A stretch of 64,000 bases of DNA. Source: Pectobacterium sp. A5351. GTDB taxonomy: Bacteria; Pseudomonadota; Gammaproteobacteria; Enterobacterales; Enterobacteriaceae. Under the pieces are notes generated by a model. That model had not been told where the DNA came from, made no database searches, and saw only the letters and a list, made by a program, of their open reading frames with translations. The stretch lies in the NCBI RefSeq assembly GCF_028335745.1, contig NZ_CP116477.1:4337384-4401383 (forward strand), in the 5' to 3' direction. Of this stretch, positions 24,351-35,181 are shown one piece after another; positions within the stretch are counted from its first letter, which is position 1; every line of letters begins with the position of its first letter. The translations under genes and the position numbers were made by a program.

Positions 24351-26183
24351 ATGTGTGGAATTGTAGGCGCAGTTGCGCAACGTGATGTTGCTGAGATTTT
24401 GTTGGAAGGTTTACGCCGCCTTGAGTATCGCGGCTATGACTCAGCGGGTCTGGCAGTTGTTGATAGCGAAGGACATGTTGCTCGTTTACGTCGTCTGGGG
24501 AAAGTGCAGGTGCTGTCTCAGGCCGCTGATGAGCATGAGTTGCACGGTGGTACGGGTATCGCCCATACCCGCTGGGCAACACACGGCGAACCTTCTGAAG
24601 AAAACGCACATCCGCATGTTTCTGAACATATCACTATCGTCCATAACGGCATTATCGAAAACCATGAGCCGCTGCGTGAACTGATGATCGGTCGTGGCTA
24701 CCGTTTTGTTTCTGAAACCGATACGGAAGTGGTTGCCCATCTGGTGCATTTTGAACAGAAGCAGAACGGTGGAACGCTGGTTGATATTGTTAAGCGTGTG
24801 ATCCCACAGCTACGCGGTGCCTATGGCATGGTCGTGTTGGATAACCGTGATCCAAGCGTACTGGTTGCTGCACGTTCTGGTAGCCCGCTGGTGATTGGCC
24901 GTGGTGTTGGTGAGAATTTTATTGCCTCCGATCAACTGGCGCTGCTGCCCGTAACGCGTCGCTTTATGTTCCTGGAAGAAGGCGACATCGCGGAAATCAC
25001 CCGCCGTGACGTGCGCGTGTTTGATAAAGCCGGCCAGCTTGCTACACGCGAAGAAATTGAATCAAAAGTGAATTACGATGCCGGTGACAAAGGCGCGTAT
25101 CGTCACTACATGCAGAAAGAGATCTACGAACAGCCGATGGCGATCAAGAACACCCTCGAAGGGCGTTTCAGCCACGGCGAGATCAATCTTTCTGAATTAG
25201 GCCCGAAAGCGGATGAACTGCTGGCAAAGGTTGAGCACGTTCAGATCATCGCCTGCGGGACGTCCTACAACTCTGGTATGGTTTCCCGCTACTGGTTTGA
25301 AGCGCTGGCGGGGATTCCGTGCGACGTAGAAATCGCCTCAGAATTCCGCTATCGCAAGCCTGCCGTACGTAAGAATAGCCTGATGATTACCTTGTCTCAG
25401 TCCGGTGAAACGGCGGATACGCTGGCGGCGCTGCGTTTGTCTAAAGAGCTGGGCTATCTGGGGTCTCTGGCTATCTGTAACGTTGCAGGTTCCTCGCTGG
25501 TGCGTGAATCCGATCTGGCGCTGATGACCAAAGCGGGCGTAGAGATTGGTGTGGCCTCGACCAAAGCCTTCACTACGCAGCTTACCGTTCTGCTGATGCT
25601 GGTGGCTCGCGTTGGTCGTCTGCGTGGTATGGATGCGCAGATTGAGCATGACATCGTTCATGGTTTGCAGGCGCTGCCTGCGCGTATTGAGCAGATGCTG
25701 TCTCAGGACAAGCTCATCGAATCTCTGGCAGAAGGTTTCTCTGACAAGCACCATGCGCTGTTCCTTGGCCGTGGCGATCAGTATCCGATCGCAATGGAGG
25801 GCGCGCTGAAGCTGAAGGAGATCTCTTACATCCACGCGGAAGCCTATGCGGCAGGCGAGCTGAAACACGGCCCGCTGGCGCTGATCGATGCGGACATGCC
25901 GGTAGTGGTGGTAGCGCCGAACAACGAACTGTTGGAGAAATTGAAATCCAACATCGAAGAAGTTCGGGCACGCGGTGGTGAACTGTATGTCTTCGCTGAT
26001 GAAGATGCTGGTTTCACCAGCAGCGAAAATATGAAAATTATTCCGCTGCCGCACATAGAAGAAGTGATTGCGCCAATCTTTTACACGGTGCCGTTGCAAC
26101 TGCTGTCTTATCACGTCGCACTGATTAAAGGCACGGATGTTGACCAACCACGTAACCTGGCGAAATCCGTTACGGTAGAGTAA
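24351..26183 (+). CDS. glmS: Glucosamine-6-phosphate synthase GlmS
   Basis: Converts fructose-6-phosphate and glutamine to glucosamine-6-phosphate, the first step to amino sugars. The catalytic cysteine is residue 2 (MCGIVGA), which fixes the start at 24351. The glutaminase domain is followed by two SIS sugar-isomerase domains ([18 protein letters not shown]) and the C-terminal [11 protein letters not shown]. Length is 610 residues. The last codons form the conserved attTn7 recognition region read by TnsD. A 185 bp leader separates it from glmU, where enterobacteria use GlmY/GlmZ RNA control; no ribozyme is present. Confidence 0.97.
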   Translation: MCGIVGAVAQRDVAEILLEGLRRLEYRGYDSAGLAVVDSEGHVARLRRLGKVQVLSQAADEHELHGGTGIAHTRWATHGEPSEENAHPHVSEHITIVHNGIIENHEPLRELMIGRGYRFVSETDTEVVAHLVHFEQKQNGGTLVDIVKRVIPQLRGAYGMVVLDNRDPSVLVAARSGSPLVIGRGVGENFIASDQLALLPVTRRFMFLEEGDIAEITRRDVRVFDKAGQLATREEIESKVNYDAGDKGAYRHYMQKEIYEQPMAIKNTLEGRFSHGEINLSELGPKADELLAKVEHVQIIACGTSYNSGMVSRYWFEALAGIPCDVEIASEFRYRKPAVRKNSLMITLSQSGETADTLAALRLSKELGYLGSLAICNVAGSSLVRESDLALMTKAGVEIGVASTKAFTTQLTVLLMLVARVGRLRGMDAQIEHDIVHGLQALPARIEQMLSQDKLIESLAEGFSDKHHALFLGRGDQYPIAMEGALKLKEISYIHAEAYAAGELKHGPLALIDADMPVVVVAPNNELLEKLKSNIEEVRARGGELYVFADEDAGFTSSENMKIIPLPHIEEVIAPIFYTVPLQLLSYHVALIKGTDVDQPRNLAKSVTVE

Positions 26184-26208
26184 CTTTTAAAAAACGAAGG
26201 TAAATAAC

Positions 26209-26243
26209 TGTCGGGTGACAAAATATTTATAAAATGAAAAAGT
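26209..26243 (+). mobile_element. Tn7-like transposon end at the attTn7 position
   Basis: TGTCGGGTGACA begins after exactly 25 bases beyond the glmS stop codon (26181-26183), the position where Tn7 inserts. Aligned without gaps to the Tn7 left end as I remember it (TGTGGGCGGACAATAAAG...), 23 of 35 positions agree, including TGT, GGG, GACAA and TAAA.TGAA, the terminal bases and first TnsB site. No matching right end, second TnsB site or tns gene was found, so this is at most a remnant. Confidence 0.5.
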
Positions 26244-26281
26244 CCAGTAATGCTGCTTAAAAAGCATACTGGACTTTTTTG
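26238..26281 (+). terminator. Terminator downstream of glmS
   Basis: AAAGTCCAGTA and TACTGGACTTT pair (inner pairs TGCT/AGCA) and are followed by TTTTTT-like sequence (CTTTTTTGG). This is a strong rho-independent terminator about 60 bp after glmS. Because it lies inside the proposed Tn7-like end, it may belong either to the host gene or to the element. Confidence 0.9.
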
Positions 26282-26286
26282 GTTCA

Positions 26287-26480
26287 TCACAATTTGGGCT
26301 GTGATCCTACCCACGTAATGTGGACACAGCCCTGAGTGAGATTTTCATTTTCAAATTGTTCCGAGCTGAGACCACTACAGGCATTGTAGTGTCGCCAGCG
26401 ATTGTAATCGCACTCAATATAATTAAACACCGCCGTTCGCATTATTTCCCGACAGATGAAGCGCTCTCCGTGAATAGGAG
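26287..26480 (-). pseudogene. IS3-family transposase (OrfB) C-terminal fragment
   Basis: Residues [17 protein letters not shown] and [13 protein letters not shown] on the minus strand match the C-terminal end of the IS3-family integrase-type transposase (the NYIE..YN.. R motif). Only about 55 residues remain: homology stops abruptly near 26480, and the upstream bases do not continue the catalytic domain. The element end lies at about 26301-26325 (TGTCCACATTACGTGGGTAG read leftward). It is a remnant at the edge of the defence island. Confidence 0.75.
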
Positions 26481-26599
26481 CAGTTAGCTGTGTTAGTTTG
26501 TAGACATTCATTTTTTGGGCGCTTTTCAATAGATGGGTTCAGCTCTATAGTAATCAGTGGCCTCAGCCCGTAAAGAGAGATTCGTATGGGGGAAAAGGA
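26481..26599. other. Non-coding junction between IS3 fragment and jetA
   Basis: About 120 bp with no recognisable gene. It must hold the promoter of the jet operon. A ribosome site (GGAAAAGG) lies just before the TTG at 26600. I cannot pick clear -35/-10 boxes. Confidence 0.4.
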
Positions 26600-28060
26600 T
26601 TGAACTTCCAAGGTTTGCAAGCCAAGTACCGGCGGCTATTTGCCGAGAGCGCAGCTTGGAAGTTGTTAAAGGCCGATAATGCGCCTTATATCCTTGCGTT
26701 CATTGCTGATCTCTTTTTGGAAGACTGTGAAGTTCCCTATGGTCGAGCTCGAATCTTGTTGGATGTTGAGATTGAACGCAGCCGCGAGCTCGGCATTTGG
26801 CCAACCGATACGTCGGCAGCCACTTATCTAAATCAATGGATTAAGAATGGCTGGTTACGAGAAATGGATGATTCACTGACTAAAACTGACGCTAGTGAAA
26901 TAGCGCTTAGATTCTGTAAAGGGCTCGATGAACGCAATTCAGGTACAACAGCCTCACATTTGCGTATTGTTCAAGAAGCCGTTCGTGACTTAGCGGTTGC
27001 AATTAGCCCTAACGTTGATGAGAAAGTGACTTTGCTTGAAAGCAAAAAGGCAGAGATTCAACGTGAAATCGAGGCGCTTCAAGCTGGGGTTATCTCAGTT
27101 CTAAGTGAATCTGAGCAAAGAGAGCGAATCCGTCAGATCTATCAATTGGCTTCAGTACTGACGGGTGATTTTCGTCGTGTAGAGGACGAAATCAGGACTC
27201 TAGATAGAGAACTCAGGATTGATATTATAGAAGGTGGCGTCTCTCGTGGGGATGTGCTGCTCTCCGTAATGGAAAGAGAAGCATTGCTTTCTACTACAGA
27301 AGCAGGAAGTGCGTTTGAAGGCTTTTTTCAGTTGCTGTGTGATCAAAACCGCTCAATGGAATTTCGTGAGCAGCTCCGCAGCATTCTTAGTAGACCGATC
27401 GGTCAGCAATTATCTAGTAGTCAGCATCAGTTTCTTAGTCACCTTATGCGTGAGCTGAGTCGCGAGAGCGAAAGAGTTTTTCGTGTCAGGCGGCGTACTG
27501 AAGAGAGCCTGCGTTCCTATATAGAGAGTGGCGCTGCTGCCGAAAATCAGGCGGTTGATAGATTGCTTTCAAAGCTAGAAAGACAAGCTGTATTGCTGCG
27601 CGATGAAGGTTTGGATTTGACTACAGAAACGGGACTTAGTCTCCCTGTAGGTTCTATAGAAATTAAATCCCCTGAATCGATCAAATTAAGAACCCCGGAT
27701 GACAAGCTCGATACATCGGGTGTTGAAGAAAACGCTAATAGAAGAGAACCAAGTGCTCACGTGCTTGATTGTCTCGATGCTGTTCAAGTAAGGCTGGTGG
27801 CTTATCAGATCCTTAACACCCTGAGAAAACGCGGCCCGATGTCGATTGCCAGGCTTGCAGACGAAAACCCGTTGACGTCAGGGTTGGAGGAACTGGTCGC
27901 GTATTTGCGAATAGCAAAAGCGGTGAATGCGACCATGCTAGATGAAAAAGAAGACGTAATCGTAGTTGATAAGCAAGGTGTTAAGCTGAAAGCGTCTATA
28001 CCTACCTATCTATTAACTGCCGAGCTATTCCCAGAAGACATCGATGAACTTACCCTCTAG
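26600..28060 (+). CDS. jetA: Wadjet defence protein JetA (MksF/kleisin-like, DUF3375)
   Basis: First gene of a type I Wadjet operon. JetA is the kleisin-like subunit that bridges the SMC heads of JetC. The 486-residue protein opens with a winged-helix-like region ([21 protein letters not shown], then [22 protein letters not shown]), typical of DUF3375 proteins. A long charged helical middle follows (about residues 145-290) and a C-terminal winged-helix-like part. The start is taken as TTG at 26600 because it has a purine-rich ribosome site and no in-frame ATG lies just upstream. The region is clearly more AT-rich than its neighbours, a sign of transfer. Family membership is by recognition, not by search. 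Confidence 0.9.
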   Translation: MNFQGLQAKYRRLFAESAAWKLLKADNAPYILAFIADLFLEDCEVPYGRARILLDVEIERSRELGIWPTDTSAATYLNQWIKNGWLREMDDSLTKTDASEIALRFCKGLDERNSGTTASHLRIVQEAVRDLAVAISPNVDEKVTLLESKKAEIQREIEALQAGVISVLSESEQRERIRQIYQLASVLTGDFRRVEDEIRTLDRELRIDIIEGGVSRGDVLLSVMEREALLSTTEAGSAFEGFFQLLCDQNRSMEFREQLRSILSRPIGQQLSSSQHQFLSHLMRELSRESERVFRVRRRTEESLRSYIESGAAAENQAVDRLLSKLERQAVLLRDEGLDLTTETGLSLPVGSIEIKSPESIKLRTPDDKLDTSGVEENANRREPSAHVLDCLDAVQVRLVAYQILNTLRKRGPMSIARLADENPLTSGLEELVAYLRIAKAVNATMLDEKEDVIVVDKQGVKLKASIPTYLLTAELFPEDIDELTL

Positions 28061-28080
28061 CGGGTAGCAAAGGAAAGCCA

Positions 28081-28944
28081 ATGACGAACAACACGCCACC
28101 CAATAGCTTCTTCTCGATGGTAACAGGCAAATCCGATCAAAAGCTACATAACGAAGGTAATGAAGGAAACCGCGAGGTATTGGATGATCCCCATAATTTA
28201 GATGATCTAATTCCCAACGCTCCGAATCGAGACTTCGTAGATCAGTCGTTGGAAAGCGACAGGGTGGGGTTAATAACGGAGAGCGCCAAATTCAGTGATT
28301 CTGAAATGCCTCATGATGCCCGGCGAGTTTTGGTTCATCTGATGCGGCAGGGTTCCATTATGGCATCACAAAAACCGAAACTATTTGAGCAGCTTTGCCG
28401 TTATGAATTGGCGATACGGAAGCATCTATCTGAAGTTTACCTCCAACTGGTACTTGATCAGAAATCTGGTGTGGCATTCGTGGCCACTACTCTCTCAGAG
28501 CATGTTGGCAATATCGAAGATGATGGGTTGGAAGATGAGGCGTTAGATTCTGACGACTCAGCCACCTTGATCCCAAAGCGTACCCTTTCCCTGTTTGATA
28601 CATTGATACTACTGGTTTTAAGAAAGCATTATCAGGATCGAGAGTCTGCAGGAGAACAAAAAATTACGATTGATATCGAACGTTTAGAATCCTATCTGAC
28701 GCCCTTCCTTCCGATAACTGACCACGCGTCAAAAGATCGAAAAAAGCTACTGATTAGAGTAAAAGAGATGGTTAAGCGGAAAGTGTTGTCGACGATCAGA
28801 AGCGAAGAAGATCGATACGAAATCACTCCGATCATTCGTTATGTAGTGAATGCCAGTTTTTTAGAGACAATGTTGACTGAATACACTGTGCTAGCCCAAG
28901 AGCAACTCAACGAAACAGGTCGTGTGGGGAGTGATCAGAAATGA
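28081..28944 (+). CDS. jetB: Wadjet defence protein JetB (MksE/KITE-like, DUF4194)
   Basis: Second gene of the Wadjet operon. JetB is the KITE-type partner of the kleisin JetA in the SMC complex. The 287-residue protein has an acidic, low-complexity first ~75 residues, followed by the DUF4194-like core ([40 protein letters not shown]) and a winged-helix-like end ([12 protein letters not shown]). The long N-terminal extension is probably disordered. It starts 20 bp after jetA and overlaps jetC by 4 bp (ATGA), so translation is coupled. Confidence 0.9.
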   Translation: MTNNTPPNSFFSMVTGKSDQKLHNEGNEGNREVLDDPHNLDDLIPNAPNRDFVDQSLESDRVGLITESAKFSDSEMPHDARRVLVHLMRQGSIMASQKPKLFEQLCRYELAIRKHLSEVYLQLVLDQKSGVAFVATTLSEHVGNIEDDGLEDEALDSDDSATLIPKRTLSLFDTLILLVLRKHYQDRESAGEQKITIDIERLESYLTPFLPITDHASKDRKKLLIRVKEMVKRKVLSTIRSEEDRYEITPIIRYVVNASFLETMLTEYTVLAQEQLNETGRVGSDQK

Positions 28945-31900
28945 CTGCTGATTTATTCGAAAACTTAGCTCAGTCTTCTACTAATGAGGTCGGTGACTCA
29001 ATATTCAATAATGATTTGTTTTCTCAGGGGCAAATAAGGTTGTCTGAACTGTCAGTGTTCAACTGGGGATCTTTTCATAGGTTACATACTGCTGCTATTG
29101 ACCCAGAAGGAACGTTGGTAACGGGAGATAATGGTGCCGGAAAGTCGACTTTTATTGATGGATTGATGGCTCTTCTTCTACCAGCAGGCAAAGCAACATT
29201 CAATGTCGCCGCAGCACAAGGTGATCGCTCAGACCGCTCTCTCCTGTCTTATATGCGGGGAAGTTTTGGTTCGGTTCATGATGGTGCTTCAACCCGTGTA
29301 AAAAGTAAAAGGGAAAAGGGCGTTGTTACCGGCCTGAGAGCACTTTATCGAGCTGACGATGGTTCATGTATCACTTTAGCGGCACTTTTCTGGACGACAA
29401 ACGCAACAAATACATTAAGTGATGTAAAGCGTGTTTATCTTGTGGCCCTGCGTAATCTCCAACTTAAAGAACTTCTTGATGCCTTTGGTGAAGGTAATAC
29501 GAGGCAACTCAAACAGTGGTTACGGGACGATCCTGCCATAACAGATTGCGACAGTAATTTCTCAGATTATCAGGAGCTATACCGAAAGCATCTCTATATG
29601 GACAACAAGAACGCCCCTGCATTGTTGTCGCGAGCGCTTGGTTTAAAAAAGATTGATGATCTAACCAAGCTAATACGTGAATTAGTGCTCGAACCAAGTG
29701 GTGTAAAAGAGGATGCGAAAAATGTTGTGGAGGAATTTTCCGACCTCGTAGCAATACATGAACAGTTGATTGATGCGAAAGAGCAGTACAGCCATTTAAG
29801 CAGATTGCCTGAGTTGGCCGATTCCATCGCAAAGGCCACCAAGTCCCTTGATTCACTCCTGCTGGAAAAAAGTAACCTGGCGACGTACTTTGGTGAGGCG
29901 CTTTCCATTCTTTGGGTGGAGAAGTTAGAAGATATAGATAAAGCGCTGGATTCAATATCAAGAGAAATTAACCGCGTAGAAATCGACGAAAGTGATGCCC
30001 AGTTATCCGTTGAGAAGAGGCATGAAGAATATCTGAATCTTGGTGGCGATAAAATTGAATCACTGAAAAACGATATTAAATATATTAAAGGCAAGCTTGA
30101 TGATGTAATTCAGGTTTCATCTAAATATCAGGTTGATTGCCGAAGACTTAGCTTGAATTCGGAGATTAATGAAGGCGTTTTTTTCACTAACAAGAGCACG
30201 GCAATCGAGAACTTGGCCAAAATTGAAGAAGACACTAAGCAGGCACAAGATCGCTTTGGTGATGTTGCCGCTCAGCTAAGTGAGCAACAGAAAAATTTAA
30301 ATGCGATTAAAGGCGAGATTCTGGATATAGAGGCTCGTCCAGATTCAAATATCGACGTTCGTTACCAGAAGCTCCGAGATGAAATGATTGAATCACTTGA
30401 CTTGCCAAGAGAGGAACTTGTTTTCATCGGTGAATTGCTGGATGTCAAAAATGACGAAAAACCATGGCAAGGGGCCATTGAACGGGCACTGGGTGGACTA
30501 AAAACGACTATGCTTGTGCCCCAAAAGAATTACTCGATGGTCACGCGCTGGCTCAATGTTAGACATACTGGTTTGCATGTACGGGCTCAAGTTGTCTCTC
30601 AAGTTCGAACAGATCAAAAATCCACAGGTTTCACTGAATTCAGTGAGCGGGGTTATCTACGCAAATTGATATGGAAAGACCATGCGTATCGAGATTGGTT
30701 GAAAAGTCATTTGCACAATTTTGATTTACAGTGTGTGTCTGGCACGGATGAACTTGATGCCACTCTATTTTCAATGACCAGGGAAGGCCTTGTGCATATG
30801 GAGCGAGGCCGTTTTGAGAAAAAAGATCAGCGGAAGATAGATGATCGCAGAAGTTGGAGTCTTGGATTCTCGAACAAATCGCGCTTGGCGCTGCTAAATA
30901 CAGATAAAGGGTTTGCGGAACGTCGTTTGTTTGAGTTGGATAAGACTTTAAGTGAGGCAAGAGAAGCACTCAATAAAAACGCTGAGAGAGCCAATCTCTG
31001 GGAACGCCTGAGTTCGTACACATGGGAGCAGATCAATGCACCATACTGGCAAAGACGTTTGGAAAGTGTGCAATCTGATCTGGAGGAACTGGAAAAATCG
31101 GGTGGCAACCTTGAAGTGGCCAGAAGCCGGTGGGATACGGCTAAAGAACACCTGAAAAAGATTCAGGAAAGCAAGGGGCAGCTTTTAACGAAGAAAGGGT
31201 CACTAGGGAACAATGAGTCTCATGCTCAAGAACAGTTGGACAAATACCAGCAGTTAGCCGCAGCCGGAATGACAGATGACGTCAGGCAATGGCTTCAATC
31301 AAGGGTGGGCAAAATTCGGTTAGATGATGCCCATAGACAAGCGTACTTTGAAAAAGCTATTGATGGCGAATTAGACAAGATACGTTCCTCTAAGAGCACA
31401 GCGGAGAATGTCGCAAACGGGATAATGGGGTCGTTCCGAGGAAAGGATAAATGGCAACCTATCACCGTTGACTGGCCTACAGGGCTGGAAGGATTGCAAT
31501 ATTATCTGGAACATTATGCTTATATTGAGACGGAAGGACTCCCAGAGCTAATTGATCAGTTTAAAGAGCGATTGAACAAGCATGCCACTCAATCATTGGC
31601 TCGCATCAAGACAAAGCTTGAATCTGAAAGAGAAGATATTTTAGAAAGAATAGATACGATCAATCAGGTTTTGAGGCGCACTGAATTTAAACAAGGAAGC
31701 CATTTAAGGCTGGGGTCCAAGCGTGAAAAATATCCACATGTGCTGGAATTTGAGCGAAAAGTCAGAAGTGCACTGAGCCAGGCAACGAGTGATGACCATG
31801 AAGCTCGATTCAGGCTCTTATCTGACGTGGTTGATATTCTTGATAAGGCGAGTGCACCGGGCACATCCACCAACGAAGAAAGCAAAAGGCTTCTAGACCC

Positions 31901-32402
31901 GCGTTACCAAATGTCATTTTTTGCTGAAGAGATTGACTCGCAGACGCTTGAAGTTCGAGATGTGCTTGAATCAAGCAGTGGAAAGTCTGGTGGTGAGAAA
32001 GAGTCATTTGCTGGCACTATCGTTGCGGCAAGTCTTGCTTATGTATTAACACCGGATGGATACAACAGGCCAATTTACTGCACTGTGTTTCTGGATGAGG
32101 CGTTTTCTAATACCGCAGAGGCTGTAAGTCGTCGCGTTCTTAGAGTATTCAAGGAATTGCATATACACGTTAATTTGATTACGCCTTATAAAAACCTCAA
32201 TCTGGCAAGGGAGTCTGCACGATCGCTACTCATTGCTGAGCGCGCCCCAGCGCTCCATGAAAGTCATCTGTGCGAAGTCACATGGGAAGAAATAGATCAG
32301 CGCATGGCTCATCAGAAGGAATCAGCCCAGTTAAAGGAAATAGCTGGTGAAATCGAGCTGAAAGAGTTGCGAAACACAGAAGTTGAGCCTAGTGATGTCT
32401 GA
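28941..32402 (+). CDS. jetC: Wadjet SMC-like ATPase JetC (MksB-like)
   Basis: Motor subunit of Wadjet, a 1153-residue SMC-type ATPase related to MukB/MksB. Known JetABC complexes extrude DNA loops and use this to recognise small circular DNA such as plasmids. Walker [10 protein letters not shown] is at residues 62-70, the ABC signature SGGEK at 1016-1020 and Walker B FLDEAF at 1050-1055. Between them are two long charged coiled-coil arms with a hinge-like region near residues 490-640. Everything needed for activity appears intact. It overlaps both neighbours by a few bases. Confidence 0.95.
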   Translation: MTADLFENLAQSSTNEVGDSIFNNDLFSQGQIRLSELSVFNWGSFHRLHTAAIDPEGTLVTGDNGAGKSTFIDGLMALLLPAGKATFNVAAAQGDRSDRSLLSYMRGSFGSVHDGASTRVKSKREKGVVTGLRALYRADDGSCITLAALFWTTNATNTLSDVKRVYLVALRNLQLKELLDAFGEGNTRQLKQWLRDDPAITDCDSNFSDYQELYRKHLYMDNKNAPALLSRALGLKKIDDLTKLIRELVLEPSGVKEDAKNVVEEFSDLVAIHEQLIDAKEQYSHLSRLPELADSIAKATKSLDSLLLEKSNLATYFGEALSILWVEKLEDIDKALDSISREINRVEIDESDAQLSVEKRHEEYLNLGGDKIESLKNDIKYIKGKLDDVIQVSSKYQVDCRRLSLNSEINEGVFFTNKSTAIENLAKIEEDTKQAQDRFGDVAAQLSEQQKNLNAIKGEILDIEARPDSNIDVRYQKLRDEMIESLDLPREELVFIGELLDVKNDEKPWQGAIERALGGLKTTMLVPQKNYSMVTRWLNVRHTGLHVRAQVVSQVRTDQKSTGFTEFSERGYLRKLIWKDHAYRDWLKSHLHNFDLQCVSGTDELDATLFSMTREGLVHMERGRFEKKDQRKIDDRRSWSLGFSNKSRLALLNTDKGFAERRLFELDKTLSEAREALNKNAERANLWERLSSYTWEQINAPYWQRRLESVQSDLEELEKSGGNLEVARSRWDTAKEHLKKIQESKGQLLTKKGSLGNNESHAQEQLDKYQQLAAAGMTDDVRQWLQSRVGKIRLDDAHRQAYFEKAIDGELDKIRSSKSTAENVANGIMGSFRGKDKWQPITVDWPTGLEGLQYYLEHYAYIETEGLPELIDQFKERLNKHATQSLARIKTKLESEREDILERIDTINQVLRRTEFKQGSHLRLGSKREKYPHVLEFERKVRSALSQATSDDHEARFRLLSDVVDILDKASAPGTSTNEESKRLLDPRYQMSFFAEEIDSQTLEVRDVLESSSGKSGGEKESFAGTIVAASLAYVLTPDGYNRPIYCTVFLDEAFSNTAEAVSRRVLRVFKELHIHVNLITPYKNLNLARESARSLLIAERAPALHESHLCEVTWEEIDQRMAHQKESAQLKEIAGEIELKELRNTEVEPSDV

Positions 32403-33660
32403 AACAAATAGTCGACCACCATGGGGGCTTCTCCAGCAAGATGCCGTTGAAGTACTGAGGGCTAAGTATTGGAACAATAGGAAGACTTTAAAGAGCTTGC
32501 TTATTGGTAAGACCGAATTTCCGATACAGATATCTCTGAAGCCGCCAAAAGGAAATGCAGCTCTGAATAATATCAGTCATTTTCAGGAGTTTGTGGATTC
32601 CTGGAAGTCGTTCTGCGAACAGGCTGCATATGAGTCCATACAAGTTAACGTCCGTTGGGATATCGTAACATTTAGAGCGCTTTCTGAGCAGAAAGTGCCA
32701 ACCTATTTGACAATACCTGATATCAGCTCGCTTGCTCGAATGCTTGGTGATGAGGCAGGGCAGCAGCTTAGAGGCTGGCAGTCCAGAATTGCAAATATCT
32801 TTGAATCACTCTCCATAGAATTTGCTAAACGCACTGTCCACCCAATAAGGTCAACCTATGAGCGTGAATTGTTCTCCGTACTAATTGCGAATCTGGAAAT
32901 CTTATCCGATTTTAGTGATTTAGACATGCAATTACTGGTTAAACTCATTCCTCAGTTTCACAAAGGCATGGGGAGTGGATGTTATTTAAGGGCTCTTCCT
33001 GTCATATTTGTCGATACCAAATTCATAGAGAAAAATCTGGGATTTATTGAGTCTGTTATCGCTGCCATCATCGATTGCTCTGCAAAGGAAATGGGGCTTT
33101 TGAGTTGGCTGGATTGCAGAGACAAGCCAAAAGATTGGTTGTTAGTAAGGCCGCTGTGTAAAAACACTGTAGATTCCCTCGGAGGTCTGAAAGTGTTACG
33201 AATGTCGTCTGAAACATTATTAGGTTTCGAGTTGCCTGCTAAAAATATTCTTGTGATTGAGAATGAGCAGTCATGCCTGTCTCTCGATAATATCCCTGAC
33301 ACGATCGCTGTTTCGGGAGGAGGTAAGAACGTTTCATGGATGAGGGCTGATTGGCTTGGCAATAAGCGAGTTGCCTATTGGGGTGATGTTGATTCTGAAG
33401 GACTTGCCATACTCAGTGATGTTCGTAGCAAGTTGAGTTCGGTTATCCCGCTGATGATGGATTTGGAGACCGTTGAGGCCTACCGAGATAGGATGGTTGA
33501 CGAGCCAGAATCGTTAGCTAGAGAGCCTGTTGCATTGACTGACCGTGAGCTGATGCTTTTTAGAATTCTGCGCAATGGTGATTACGGCTGTACGCGTTTA
33601 GAACAAGAGCGTTTGCCGATGGATTTTGTCCACGAGAAAGTGCGGCAGTGGGCTAACTAA
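32395..33660 (+). CDS. jetD: Wadjet nuclease JetD (MksG, TOPRIM-like)
   Basis: Effector of the Wadjet system; JetD carries a topoisomerase VI-like TOPRIM fold (DUF3322 N-terminal part, DUF2220 C-terminal part) and cuts the DNA that JetABC has recognised as a small circle. The TOPRIM glutamate is likely E289 in ILVIENEQS, and the metal-binding acidic motif is GDVD (330-333) in VAYWGDVDSEG. The ATG at 32395 overlaps the jetC stop by 8 bp; a TTG four codons upstream is less likely. At 421 residues it appears complete, so the island probably encodes an active system. Confidence 0.93.
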   Translation: MSETNSRPPWGLLQQDAVEVLRAKYWNNRKTLKSLLIGKTEFPIQISLKPPKGNAALNNISHFQEFVDSWKSFCEQAAYESIQVNVRWDIVTFRALSEQKVPTYLTIPDISSLARMLGDEAGQQLRGWQSRIANIFESLSIEFAKRTVHPIRSTYERELFSVLIANLEILSDFSDLDMQLLVKLIPQFHKGMGSGCYLRALPVIFVDTKFIEKNLGFIESVIAAIIDCSAKEMGLLSWLDCRDKPKDWLLVRPLCKNTVDSLGGLKVLRMSSETLLGFELPAKNILVIENEQSCLSLDNIPDTIAVSGGGKNVSWMRADWLGNKRVAYWGDVDSEGLAILSDVRSKLSSVIPLMMDLETVEAYRDRMVDEPESLAREPVALTDRELMLFRILRNGDYGCTRLEQERLPMDFVHEKVRQWAN

Positions 33661-33829
33661 GTGGGACGGTCATGAATTGCGTGTTTAAGGCATAACATGC
33701 ATTCAAGGAGTAATTATGTCTCGCAATACGAAGACCCCACCGCCGGTATCCGCTAAAGATGCGTATGAAGAACGCCTTTATTGAATGGGCGCTGGCTGGG
33801 GCTACCTGTATTTCCTCGTCGAACGCGAT
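33661..33829. other. Right junction of the defence island, with tiny ORFs
   Basis: After the jetD stop there is no Tn7-type right end. Two tiny frames follow. The first, 33716-33784, encodes 22 residues (MSRNTKTPPPVSAKDAYEERLY) behind a strong AAGGAG site. The second, 33784-33837, encodes 17 residues (MGAGWGYLYFLVERDLS), overlaps it as TGATG-type coupling and runs into the first Pho box. They may be remnants of a gene disrupted when the island formed. I do not recognise either. Confidence 0.3.
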
Positions 33830-33880
33830 TTGTCATAAAAATGTCATATTGTGTACATTTTACTGTCACTAAATTGTCCT
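33830..33880 (+). promoter_or_regulatory. Two Pho boxes upstream of pstS
   Basis: TTGTCATAAAAATGTCAT (33830-33847) and CTGTCACTAAATTGTCCT (33863-33880) each match the 18 bp PhoB box, made of two TGTCA-type repeats 11 bp apart. Phosphorylated PhoB binds such boxes and recruits RNA polymerase when phosphate is scarce. The boxes lie about 90-140 bp upstream of the pstS start. Confidence 0.9.
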
Positions 33881-33970
33881 ATTTTTCCTCCTGCGAACTA
33901 CACTCTGATTTGACAACTCTGATTGATAACGACTCCACGTCGACACGTCGATTATCCCACAGGAGGGATT

Positions 33971-35011
33971 ATGAAACTGATGCGTACCACTCTTGCCAGT
34001 GTTGTTGCGGCAACCTTTTCTCTGACGGCATTCTCTGCTTTTGCTGCTGCTAACCTCACCGGTGCCGGTGCGACATTCCCTGCGCCTGTTTATGCTAAAT
34101 GGGCTGACTCTTATCAAAAAGAAACCGGCAATAAAGTTAACTATCAAGGCATCGGTTCTTCTGGCGGTGTAAAACAGATTATCGCTAAAACGGTAGACTT
34201 CGGTGCTTCTGATGCGCCGCTGGCTGACGACAAATTAGCACAGGATGGTTTATTCCAGTTCCCTACCGTTATCGGTGGTGTGGTATTGGCCGTTAACCTT
34301 CCTGGTATCAAATCTGGCGAATTGACGCTGGATGGTAAAACTCTGGGTGATATCTACCTGGGCAATATCAAAAAATGGAACGACCCGGCAATCACCAAAC
34401 TGAACCCGAATGCCAAACTGCCGGATCAGGATATCGCTGTCGTTCGTCGTGCTGATGGTTCAGGTACTTCTTTCGTGTTCACCAGCTACCTGGCGAAAGT
34501 GAATGCGGAGTGGAAAGAGAAAATCGGTTCTGGCTCTACCGTTAACTGGCCAACCGGTCTGGGCGGTAAAGGTAACGATGGTATTGCCGCGTTCGTACAG
34601 CGTCTGCCTGGTTCTATCGGTTACGTAGAATATGCGTATGCCAAGCAGAACAACCTGGCTTACACCAAACTGATTTCTGCTGATGGCAAGCCAGTTAGCC
34701 CGACTGAACAGAGCTTCAGCAACGCGGCTAAAGAGATCGACTGGAGCAAATCTTTTGCTCAGGATCTGACCAACCAGAAAGGCGCGGACGTGTGGCCAAT
34801 CACGTCAACCACCTTCATCCTGGTTCACACCAAGCAGGATAAACCTGAGCAGGGCGCTGAAGTGTTGAAATTCTTCGACTGGGCGTTCAAGAAAGGCGGC
34901 GAGCAGGCGACTGCTCTGGATTACGCCACACTGCCAAAAGAAGTGGTTGAGCAAATCCGTGCTGCCTGGAAAACCCAGGTAAAAGACAGCAACGGTAAAG
35001 CGCTGTACTAA
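33971..35011 (+). CDS. pstS: Phosphate-binding periplasmic protein PstS
   Basis: High-affinity periplasmic receptor for inorganic phosphate, feeding the PstCAB transporter. A signal peptide ends near AFA-AANL (about residue 25); [11 protein letters not shown] and RADGSGTSF hold phosphate-binding residues. I chose the ATG at 33971 (346 residues), behind AGGAGGG; a longer frame from 33923 lacks homology. First gene of pstSCAB-phoU, under two Pho boxes. Confidence 0.97.
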   Translation: MKLMRTTLASVVAATFSLTAFSAFAAANLTGAGATFPAPVYAKWADSYQKETGNKVNYQGIGSSGGVKQIIAKTVDFGASDAPLADDKLAQDGLFQFPTVIGGVVLAVNLPGIKSGELTLDGKTLGDIYLGNIKKWNDPAITKLNPNAKLPDQDIAVVRRADGSGTSFVFTSYLAKVNAEWKEKIGSGSTVNWPTGLGGKGNDGIAAFVQRLPGSIGYVEYAYAKQNNLAYTKLISADGKPVSPTEQSFSNAAKEIDWSKSFAQDLTNQKGADVWPITSTTFILVHTKQDKPEQGAEVLKFFDWAFKKGGEQATALDYATLPKEVVEQIRAAWKTQVKDSNGKALY

Positions 35012-35181
35012 TTATTGCATCAACAACGTATTGCATCGACAGTCGTGTTGATAACCAGATCGTGATGAGGTTGTCAGGTTCTGGGAAATACGTAGTGGAA
35101 TAACAAGCCGTATCGGGGCGGAGAGGCAATCATAACCTCTCTGCCTTTCATATGTAGTTATAAAAATGAGAAGAGAGACGT
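35012..35181 (+). promoter_or_regulatory. pstS-pstC intergenic stem-loop region
   Basis: This 170 bp spacer contains an imperfect hairpin (GGCGGAGAGG with CCTCTCTGCC at about 35115-35144) followed by TTTCAT. Similar spacers in other pst operons stabilise the pstS message or partly stop transcription so that PstS exceeds the membrane subunits. That role is inferred here. Confidence 0.5.

Noticed and set aside
25338..26147. 269-residue minus-strand open frame
   Set aside because: Shadow of glmS, with no recognisable family and no ribosome site.
33661..33720. Right end of the Tn7-like element (GTGGGACGGTCA) just after jetD
   Set aside because: It faces the wrong way for a right end, lacks the terminal TGT/ACA and is not followed by the expected ATAAC duplication.
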